Program-made: the position numbers and the translations under genes
NCBI GenBank assembly: GCA_015489295.1
Contig: WGAB01000208.1
Span: 1 to 17,277 of the forward strand
DNA length: 17,277 nt
Source of the DNA: Caldifarciminota bacterium
Lineage (GTDB): Bacteria > WOR-3 > Hydrothermia > WGAB01
Direction of reading: 5' to 3'
The notes under the pieces: generated by a model
Told to the model about the DNA's origin: nothing
Databases searched by the model: none
What the model saw: only the letters and a program-made list of their open reading frames with translations
Shown: one piece after another, positions 5,588 through 13,200 of the stretch
Numbering within the stretch: position 1 is the first letter of the stretch
Layout of the letters: every line of letters begins with the position of its first letter

Positions 5588-8452
5588 TCAGGGAAGGACC
5601 ACAAAGCGGGCGGCCGGGTGTTTTCCCGGCGTCGTCAAAAAGTACACGCCCGCAGGCAGGCCGGGCAGGGAAATCGCCACCCGACCGCCGGAAACCCGCC
5701 GGCGCAGCACCCGCCGGCCGGCGGCGTCAAAGATCAGCAGAACCCGGGGGCCGGGCACCTGCACCTCCAGGCGCTGGCGAACCACGGGGGTCAGGACCCG
5801 AAGGCCGGGGCCCGGGGTGCTGCCCGGGGATTCCTCCACGGCATAGGGCAGGGTGCCGTTGACCATCAGCAGGCGGCCATCGCGCAGGCCCACCAGGTAA
5901 TCGGGCGACGCATAGAGGTCCACCGTAGGTACCACCTGCACATCCTCCACCGGTGCCCCCTGGGGCCAGGAGAACACGGGCGTGCCGTCGGAGGCCTGGA
6001 CTCCAAACAGGGCGTTGTTGGTATAGCCGGTGCCGAACACCACCACCGGAGAGGCATTGGGATAGACGGTGTCGATCGGGGCCACGGCGGCGGCGAACAC
6101 CATGTCGGGTGTGTTGGCGAGCCACAGGAGCTGGCCGGTGCGGCCGTCCAGGAGGTACCCGTGCGACACGGTACCCGAGGGCACCACTTCGGGCACCTCG
6201 TCGTTGTTCTGGTCGGGCACGAGATCCAGGTCGGTGCAGAAGGAGCCCGCATTGAAGGTCCACAGCACCTGGCCGGTGGCGCTGCTCAAGGCGAACACGC
6301 CCAGGTTGCTGCCAGCCACGATGTCCGGCACCCCGTCCTCATCCAGATCGGCCAGCGGTTCTACGGTCCACACGGCATCTAAGGGGCTTTGCACCTGCCA
6401 CAGAGGGGTGCCCGTGGCGCCGTCCAGGAGGTACACCCGGGCGGCATCGGGCGAACTGTCGCCGGTGCCGCAGGCCACCTCGGGGATGCCGTCGCCGTTG
6501 ACATCCGCGATGGCCCGGGTGCCGAACACGGCATAGCCGGTGAGCGCCCGCCATACCACCTCGCCGGTGGCCCCGTTCAGGCAGAACACGCTGCGGGGGC
6601 CGGTGTTGTAACTGTCGTCGCCGGTGGCGGCCAGGGCCTCGGGAATGCCGTCGCCCGTGAGGTCTACAAAGGGCGCCACCTCGTACACCCAGCCGCCCTG
6701 GCCGTAGGCATGGGTGTCAAAGGTCCAGAGAGGCTGGCCGGTGCGGCCCGAGATCGCATGCACCGCGCGGTCGCCCCACACGGTGCCGAGGAGCACATCC
6801 CGGGTGCCGTCGCCGTCCATGTCGGCAAAGGGCAAAAGGCCGCGTTCGGTGTAGGTGGTGCCGTAGGAGAAGCGCCAGAGCACTTCGGCCGTGCCGTCGG
6901 CGTTGCCGTTCACGCAGTACAGGGTGTCGTTCTCCGAGGAGCCCAGCACCTCGGCAACCCCGTCGCCGTTCAGGTCTTCAAACAGCCGAACCGCCCGGAA
7001 GTGGGTCCACAGGTCGCCGCTCACCTGGAGTTGCCAGATGACCGCGCCCTCCTCCAGGCCGCCGGCCCGCCAGCCGCCCCGGAGGATCACCCGGACGGTG
7101 TCGTGGACAGGGTCGTTGCTCACGATGCGCAACTGGCCGGGGGCGAGGTTGCTGTCGGGCTGGGGAACAGCGTGGTACCACAGCGGCAGTAGAAGGGTGT
7201 CGCCGGGCGCAACGGTGAGCGGCAGGTCCGGTTCCGGCCACAGCCGCCAGCGGTCGGCGGGGTCGGTGTCTATGGCGTAGATCTCCAGCGGTGCGTTGCC
7301 CGGGTTCACCACGGGCAGCCAGTGGCGCACGAAGGCCCGGGCCCGCGGGGTGCCGTAATCCACCAGGGTTTCGGGCAGGAAGATCTGGGGGCCGGTGGCG
7401 AGGCCCTCCCCCTGCAGGTGGAAGCCCACCCGGGGCCACAGAGGGTCGTTGGTCGCAAGCCACAGGGTGTCCAGATAGGCGCCGGGAGCCTGTGGGGCGA
7501 AGCCGAAGTGCAGGAGTTCGGTGGCGCCGGCCGGCACGGTGTCGGGCAGCGGGTTGCCCAGGAAAAAGGCGGGCTCGCTGTTTTCCGCCGGGCCCAGGAT
7601 CAGGGGGGCGGTACCCGTGTTCTGGACCTGCAGGTCCCACCACGCCGTATCCGACACGGTCACCTGGCCGAAGTTCACGAAGGTGACCGGGGCCGAGAGC
7701 CGGGGCGTGCCGGGGCCGTAGGGGTCAATGCGGTACAGGGCGAAGCCGCCGTTCCAGGAGGGCGGCGCCGCAGCCACGAGCCACAGGGCCTCGCCATCCC
7801 AGGCCAGGCCCCGGGGATGGCCGGTGGGGCTTTCAAAGTGCTGCAGCGGGGTGCCGGTCGCCGGATCCAGTTCCCAGATCCATTCCGGGTCGCCGTCGTT
7901 GTCGTCCATGGCGTTCCACAGGCTGCCGTTGCCGTAGGCAAGACCAAAAGGCTGCAGGCCGCCGGCCGGAATCGTGTCCACGGCAACGCCGGTATTCGGG
8001 TCCACCCGGTACAGGTTCGGGTAGGTGTTCGGGTAGTAGATGGACACCCACAGGGCCTCGCCGTCCCAGGCCAGGCCGCCTACATAGTCGCCGGCGGCGA
8101 AATCGGGCACATACAGGGAGTCCAGCAGGGTGCCGTTGAGGCTCATCCGGTACAGGTACCGGGAGTCCCAGCGGTACGGGGCCACCCACAGGGCTTCGCC
8201 GTCAAAGGCCAGTCCGTGGTTGGAGGGATAGGGAAAGCTCAGGGTTTCCAGCACCTGGCCGGTGGCGGTGTCCACCACGGAAAGGGTGCCGGTGTAATCG
8301 TCGCCCACCACCAGGTGGCCGTTCACAAAGGTGAGGCCCCAGGCGTACAGGCCCTGGTCCGGGCCTGGGGCGGGCAAAACCTTGAGCAGGGTTTCGGCCT
8401 GTGCCAGGCCGAGCCCCGCCAGAAGGAGGCTCCACCACAAGAACCGTTGCAT
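5588..8452 (-). CDS. Large secreted FG-GAP/hydin-type protein with sorting-like C-terminal tail
   Basis: A 954-aa exported protein. A Sec signal peptide occupies residues 1-19 (cut AQA/ET). Residues 25-245 hold about five propeller-like repeats with the recurring phrase LAWDGEALWV. Residues 250-350 (FVNFGQVTVSDTAWWDLQVQ, TNDPLW) and 355-460 (SNDPVHDTVRVIL) are two hydin/ASPM-type beta-sandwich domains. Residues 470-870 carry FG-GAP/integrin-like repeats with calcium-type loops: DLNGDGVAE (493), DMDGDGTRD (544), DLTGDGIPE (597), DVNGDGIPE (650), DLDEDGVPD (702) and a degenerate DQNNDEVPE (747). Residues 884-954 form a sorting-type beta domain (IFDAAGRRV, GLPAGVYFL). GGAGGTG precedes the ATG. 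It starts 3 bases after the DUF763 gene. Surface or cell-adhesion roles are typical; the exact function is unknown. Confidence 0.88.
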   Translation of the reverse strand: MQRFLWWSLLLAGLGLAQAETLLKVLPAPGPDQGLYAWGLTFVNGHLVVGDDYTGTLSVVDTATGQVLETLSFPYPSNHGLAFDGEALWVAPYRWDSRYLYRMSLNGTLLDSLYVPDFAAGDYVGGLAWDGEALWVSIYYPNTYPNLYRVDPNTGVAVDTIPAGGLQPFGLAYGNGSLWNAMDDNDGDPEWIWELDPATGTPLQHFESPTGHPRGLAWDGEALWLVAAAPPSWNGGFALYRIDPYGPGTPRLSAPVTFVNFGQVTVSDTAWWDLQVQNTGTAPLILGPAENSEPAFFLGNPLPDTVPAGATELLHFGFAPQAPGAYLDTLWLATNDPLWPRVGFHLQGEGLATGPQIFLPETLVDYGTPRARAFVRHWLPVVNPGNAPLEIYAIDTDPADRWRLWPEPDLPLTVAPGDTLLLPLWYHAVPQPDSNLAPGQLRIVSNDPVHDTVRVILRGGWRAGGLEEGAVIWQLQVSGDLWTHFRAVRLFEDLNGDGVAEVLGSSENDTLYCVNGNADGTAEVLWRFSYGTTYTERGLLPFADMDGDGTRDVLLGTVWGDRAVHAISGRTGQPLWTFDTHAYGQGGWVYEVAPFVDLTGDGIPEALAATGDDSYNTGPRSVFCLNGATGEVVWRALTGYAVFGTRAIADVNGDGIPEVACGTGDSSPDAARVYLLDGATGTPLWQVQSPLDAVWTVEPLADLDEDGVPDIVAGSNLGVFALSSATGQVLWTFNAGSFCTDLDLVPDQNNDEVPEVVPSGTVSHGYLLDGRTGQLLWLANTPDMVFAAAVAPIDTVYPNASPVVVFGTGYTNNALFGVQASDGTPVFSWPQGAPVEDVQVVPTVDLYASPDYLVGLRDGRLLMVNGTLPYAVEESPGSTPGPGLRVLTPVVRQRLEVQVPGPRVLLIFDAAGRRVLRRRVSGGRVAISLPGLPAGVYFLTTPGKHPAARFVVLP

Positions 8453-8455
8453 GCT

Positions 8456-9553
8456 TCACCTCCTATGCTCGCCGGGTTCCGGCGAGAAAAGCCGCGAAAG
8501 TTTCTTCAGGGTTTCTAAGGTTTCCCGGCGCCCGAGCCGGGCCAGGCGGATGGCCCGTTCCACCACATCAATGGACCGTTCGTACACCCGGCGGTTCACG
8601 GGATAGGGGTAGCCGTCCTTGCCGCCGTGGGCGAAGCTGTACAGCGCCGGGTCTTCAAAGGACGGCCGGGCGCCGTAAATCAGATCGGCCACCATGGAAA
8701 GCGCGCGCAGCGTGCGGGCCCCCACGCCCTGGATCCCCAGGAGGGTTTCAAAGTCCTCGGGTAGCCGCTCGTAGGTTTTGAGCAGGGTGCGGTAGAGGTT
8801 TTCCGGCCGGATGTCCTCGCGGTACACGGGGTGATGGGCCGGCAACCGGTGCTCGCGGATCCGGCGGTACGCTTGTACCACGCGCTCCGGCGGCTCCCGG
8901 GTGAGGTCGGTCACCACGGCCCGGGTTTGGCGGCTCCGGCGGGCCACCAGGTTCAGCACGGCGCGTTCCCGCCGCTGGGCCGCAATGCCCGTGTGGGGCT
9001 CCTCCACAAAGGACCGCAGGCCCTCGGAACTCCAGTGGTACCGGCGGGCGTACCGGGTTTTGGGGTTCATGCCCTGCTGGATCACCACCCACCGGCCCTG
9101 GGGCGTGAACACCATCACATGGTGATACAGTTCGTAGCCGTCCTGCAGGGCGGCGGAATCCACCTTGGCCACGAGCCGCGAGGTGCGGATCAGGGGTTCG
9201 GGCGAAAAGCCGTAGCGTTCCGCGTAGGCCTGGATCTCCTGGGGGGTTTTGCGGGAGGTGCGGCCTTTGCCTCCGGCCACCAGAAGGCCCAGGTCGCGCT
9301 GTCGCAGGGCCTCCTTGATGGCACCCGTGGTGGTCGTGGAGAGCCCGGAGGAGTGCCAGTCAAAGCCCAGCAGGGCGCCAAAGGCCTGGAACCACAGGGG
9401 ATCCTGAAGCCGGCGCAGGGCCTCCTCCGGCCCCAGGTCCACCACGATGGCCTCCAGGATGGCGCCGGCCAGGCGCACCATCCGCTGAAACAGCCATCGG
9501 GGGGCGCGGCCGTAGTGCAGGGGCAGGTCCACCACACCGTGCCGCCGCATCAT
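8456..9553 (-). CDS. DUF763 family protein with helix-hairpin-helix motif
   Basis: A 365-aa protein matching the DUF763 family (PF05559), common in archaea and thermophilic bacteria and without a settled function. Family-like blocks are the N-terminal RRHGVVDLPLHYGRAPRWLFQRM, FDWHSSGLSTTTTGAIKEAL (64-83), GGKGRTSRKTP (94-104) and SRLVAKVDSAALQDGYELYHH. Residues 270-292 (TLLGIQGVGARTLRALSMVADLI) form a helix-hairpin-helix, suggesting DNA binding, and GKDGYPYPVNRRVYE follows. The start overlaps the stop of the LexA-like gene as ATGA, so translation is coupled; a second ATG follows immediately at 9550. The DNA-binding motif and coupling to a LexA-like gene hint at a DNA-repair or stress role, which is inference. 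Confidence 0.85.
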   Translation of the reverse strand: MMRRHGVVDLPLHYGRAPRWLFQRMVRLAGAILEAIVVDLGPEEALRRLQDPLWFQAFGALLGFDWHSSGLSTTTTGAIKEALRQRDLGLLVAGGKGRTSRKTPQEIQAYAERYGFSPEPLIRTSRLVAKVDSAALQDGYELYHHVMVFTPQGRWVVIQQGMNPKTRYARRYHWSSEGLRSFVEEPHTGIAAQRRERAVLNLVARRSRQTRAVVTDLTREPPERVVQAYRRIREHRLPAHHPVYREDIRPENLYRTLLKTYERLPEDFETLLGIQGVGARTLRALSMVADLIYGARPSFEDPALYSFAHGGKDGYPYPVNRRVYERSIDVVERAIRLARLGRRETLETLKKLSRLFSPEPGEHRR

Positions 9554-10155
9554 CGGGCCTCGGGCAGGGTTGTGAGCAGGGCCAGCACCACCCGGCCGAG
9601 CACCAGGGGCCGGGCGTCCGGCCGATCTAAGGGGATCTGGCCGTGGTCGGCGTCCTGCAGGAACAGGCGGGTGCCCTGGCGGCGTACCCTCTGGAGCCCG
9701 ATGCCGGCCTCAGGTCGGTAACACAGCACCGCGTCGCCCGGCCGCAGGCTTTTGGGGGTCCGTTCCAGCACCACCAGGCCCTCGGGCAGGCCCAGGGAGC
9801 GGCCCGGCAGGGCGAACAGGCGGTCCGGATCCACCGGGCCATCCAGGAGCCAGCGGGGGAGTTCCACGAACCGTACCGGGGTGCCGGCGCCGTAGGGCGG
9901 CAACTCCTGAAGGTTCCACACCGGAATCCGCAAACAGTCGGCGCAAGCGTCCACGGGCAGCGCACCCCGACGGCCGCCCTGCCATTCCAGGTAGCCCTTT
10001 TTCTGGATCCTCTGGAGGTGGCGATACACGGTGCTGTGGCTTCGGAGGCCCAGGGCCCGGGCGATTTCCCGGAGCGACGGCGACCGTCCGTACTGCCGCC
10101 GATACCGAACGATGAAATCCAGCACCTGGCGCTGCCGCGCCGTCAACCCCTTCAT
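9550..10155 (-). CDS. LexA-like transcriptional regulator with altered catalytic Lys
   Basis: A 201-aa protein, the same size as LexA (about 200). Residues 1-60 are the LexA winged helix (TARQRQVLDFIVRY, GRSPSLREIARALGL, HSTVYRHLQRIQKKGYLEW). The C-terminal half aligns by eye to the LexA S24 peptidase: Ala90-Gly91 in YGAGTPV matches the self-cleavage site, and Ser120 in PGRSLGLPEGLVVLER matches the nucleophile. Gln155 in GLQRV, however, stands where LexA has the catalytic Lys (VKRL). A CxxC pair (C71, C74) links the domains. I chose ATG 10155. The upstream in-frame TTG at 10191 lies in the promoter, and TATAAC is only 9 bases before the ATG. It heads the operon with DUF763, the secreted protein and the GNAT-like protein. 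It is likely a DNA-binding repressor; self-cleavage is doubtful. Confidence 0.87.
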   Translation of the reverse strand: MKGLTARQRQVLDFIVRYRRQYGRSPSLREIARALGLRSHSTVYRHLQRIQKKGYLEWQGGRRGALPVDACADCLRIPVWNLQELPPYGAGTPVRFVELPRWLLDGPVDPDRLFALPGRSLGLPEGLVVLERTPKSLRPGDAVLCYRPEAGIGLQRVRRQGTRLFLQDADHGQIPLDRPDARPLVLGRVVLALLTTLPEAR

Positions 10156-10164
10156 CAAGCGTAG

Positions 10165-10193
10165 GTTATACCCGCCCTCGCAGGGATTCAAGG
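10165..10193 (-). promoter_or_regulatory. Promoter of the LexA-like operon (near-leaderless)
   Basis: On the minus strand TATAAC (10170-10165) lies 9 bases before the ATG, giving a predicted transcription start about 3 bases ahead of it and no room for a ribosome site. A -35 can be read as TTGAAT (10191-10186, 15-base spacer) or CCTTGA (10193-10188, 17-base spacer). A small palindrome CCCTCGCAGGG (10175-10185) lies between the two boxes and may be an operator. Confidence 0.5.
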
Positions 10194-10210
10194 GGATGGT
10201 GACTCATCCC
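10193..10210. promoter_or_regulatory. Operator-like dyad GGGATG-N6-CATCCC between divergent promoters
   Basis: GGGATG (10193-10198) and CATCCC (10205-10210) form a perfect 6-bp inverted repeat with a 6-base spacer. It touches the upstream end of the LexA-like -35 region and lies about 30 bases upstream of the restriction-gene -35 box. Size and symmetry fit a dimeric winged-helix repressor such as LexA. It does not match the known CTGT-N8-ACAG or CGAAC-N4-GTTCG boxes. That the adjacent regulator binds it is inference. Confidence 0.4.
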
Positions 10211-10240
10211 AGGGTGCCAGACGATTTCTTATTCATCATC

Positions 10241-10269
10241 TTGCGGAGCATTTAGATTCCCCGTAAAAT
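10241..10269 (+). promoter_or_regulatory. Promoter of the restriction-modification gene (leaderless)
   Basis: TTGCGG (10241-10246), a 17-base spacer and TAAAAT (10264-10269) place the predicted transcription start at about 10276, exactly the A of the ATG. No Shine-Dalgarno is present upstream of the ATG, in agreement with a leaderless message. The -35 hexamer and spacing are identical to the vapBC promoter. Confidence 0.6.
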
Positions 10270-10275
10270 GAACTC

Positions 10276-13200
10276 ATGAACGATCTCCAAAACATATCAC
10301 GAAGCATTGCTCAGGGCGTCCAAGACAATTGGACGGAGCAGGAACTCCTCTCCGTTTTCCTCAATGCCGGGTTCTTCTCCGCCCTCGGTTATGGTCAGAT
10401 CGGCCAGGATATCCGGATTGAAAAGCGTGTGGCAGGAGGTCGCGTGGACCTTGTTCTCCGTACCTACACGGGAAGACCTCTGGCTTTGTTTGAGTTCAAG
10501 CGCCCCTCTGTCCAACAGCTTGAAGATTTCCAGAGCCAGTTAGAACGGTATGTCAAGGAATTGGCGCCTAACTGGGCGGTTCTCACCAATGGTAGAGTCT
10601 TGCTTCTTTACGAAGTCCACCAGGAACGAGGACTGGTTCTTCCTCCCAAAACTCTGAACTTGGAAACATTAAGCGATTCAGAAGCACAGGATCTATACCA
10701 CGCTCTTCATCGTAGAAGGCTGGCCTGGGAGCATCTCCCGGAAGTTGAAGAGGCCCTGGGACAAGCGGAGAAGGATCCCATTTTCGTGACCTCTATTGAT
10801 TCACCAGGGGCTCGTCAATTCCTTGATCGCTTTGCTCTGTCTCACTACACACCCTTTGGGCGCCTCACCCAAGCCTTGATGGAAGCCCTTCCCCCTCTCC
10901 TGCAGAGGTCTAACTTTGCCCAAGGCGCTTATGGTTTCTGGGAACAAGCCTATGCTCGAAAACTTTCTAAGAAGAAAATTCCCCGCGCTTGGAAAGAATT
11001 TCTCCCTTTGAAGACAGAGCTCGCAGTTTTTCGTTTCATGTTTTCCCTGGAGACCGCATATACCATATTCTCCCGACTGATTCTGGCCAAGGCGATAAAG
11101 GACGTTGGCTTCCCCCACATGAAAACGTTAAAGGATTTCAAACGCCCTCTGGAAGAAAAACAAATGCGCGGTCGTGTTCCCCTTTCTGCCTATGTCTACG
11201 CTGTCCAGGAGGTTTTCCGGGCAGGATCTAACCAAGCCTTTTCCACGCTTTTTGAGCAAGATATTTTTGACTGGTGGCGTGATGCTCCTGAGGTATCAAA
11301 CGCCGGAAGACCTGATTTCTCATCACTCTATGAGACATTAGCCGAAACGGCCCTGGCCGTCTTTGAGTTTAACTTCTCACAGATTCGCGGTGATCTTCTT
11401 GGGCTTCTTTATCAGTCCTATTTTGACCCAGAAACCCGGAAAGCTCTGGGGGAGTTCTATACGCCTCCAGAAGTAGTGGATTTCATCCTGGATCAAATAG
11501 GGTATCGTGGACCCGGGGTTCTCACCCGCCGTCTCCTCGACCCGGCTTGTGGGTCTGGAACCTTCTTGGTCCATGCCCTCCGGCGGTACCTTGAGGCAGC
11601 GGAAGGGCAGGACCCGGTTCGGGTTCTGAAAGACTTGATTTATGGACTTCGAATTGTAGGACTTGATATAAATCCCTTTGCCGTTCTGATGTCCCAGGTG
11701 AACTATGCCACCCACTTGCTTCCGTTGTACGCAAAGGCCGTCCAGAGGGATCCTTCTCTGGTTTTATCCGACCTGCCCGTTCTCCGAACAGACTCCCTTA
11801 GAAAAGAGACTCGAGAACATGAACAAGAGAGCCCCAGAACGCAGAAAGGGATGCCGGAATTGGCCCTCTCGCGCGAAGGGGATATCGCTTACATTCGCCT
11901 GCAGCTGCCAATCCGGATGCCTCGAAAGAGGAAGAACTCAAAAGAGGAATTCGTAGAGGTCCGAATACCTGTTCCTCAATTCATGGGGGCGCGAAGCAGC
12001 GGGCTGGTGAACAATGTGGAGGAATACTTCCAGGTCCTACAGATCCTTTTCCAGGCTCTTCGCAAAGAGCAAACGGATCCGGAAATCCTCGCCAATGAGT
12101 TTCGATATCGAGGCTTCTCCAATGCTCAAGAACTGGCCCGCTTCGTGCAACCCGCCCTTGAAGGGCTCCGAGAAACCTTGATGGAACTCACCCGGGAATT
12201 CGAAGACGGCCGCTTCCTTAAAGCCTTCGAACACCTGGCGTTGGCCCTGTTGGTCAAAAATGACTTCAGCTTTGACTATGTGGTGGGCAATCCACCCTAT
12301 GTGCGCATCCAGAATATTCCGGAACTCCTGCGCCGCTATTGGGCAGCCTTCTATGCCTGGGCAGAGGGGAACTACGATATGTACATTCCCTTCATTGAGC
12401 GAGCGGTGACCGAGTGGCTGGCCGACGGTGGTTATCTGGGCTTCATCTGTTCTGACCGTTTCCTTGTGGACGACTACGCCCGTGCGCTGCGGGAAAACCT
12501 GCCACAATACGCAGACGTCCGCCTCCTTTTTGACATGCGGGATACACGGGTATTCCGGGATGCGCTCAACTACCCCGCCATTCTCATTGTCCAGCGTCGG
12601 AACAAGCCTCAGGAGGAGGGGTTCATTGCCGCCCGTGCCTTTGCCGATCCTGGAGAAGGGCCTGCACGCCTTATAGATGAGGCGAGACACCTGATCGAGC
12701 GCGCGCGTAGGGAGAACACATATAGGCGCGGGGAACATGTGGACGCCTTCCCTGAGAGGCGGGAGCACCTGACCGCCACGGGGTGGTATCTGATGCCCGA
12801 ATACGAACGGACCGTTTTTGACAAGTTAGAGGCGGTAGGAACCCACAGATTGTATCAATTGACACTTACCCGAAGTGGGGGATTTCAAGGTTGGTCGACC
12901 AGCGCCGATGGTATCCTCGTGCTGCGACTCCTCAAGGACGAGGGGAATGTGCTTGTCCTTGAGCCCAAAGGCGGGGGAAACCCCGTACGCATAGAGCGGG
13001 ATGTGCTGCGGCCCTGGCTTTTTGGGCGTAATGTAGAGCGCTGGCACATCGCCTGGGCTGGCTGGTACGTGTTTTTCCCTTACACGCGGATCAATAACCG
13101 GTATCAACTCATCCCCAGTACCCCCTATCGCGAAAAATTCGAGTTTGCCGCCCACACGGATTACACAGGCCCTTTCCTTGATACGCATTATCCCCGGGCA

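Noticed and set aside
10156..10191. Upstream TTG extension of the LexA-like protein (MNPCEGGYNLRL)
   Set aside because: These codons are occupied by the TATAAC and -35 boxes and a palindrome; LexA length and the ATG at 10155 fit better.
10268..10279. Three-codon upstream reading frame (ATGAACTCATGA) overlapping the restriction-gene start
   Set aside because: The predicted transcript begins at about 10276, so this ATG would not be transcribed.
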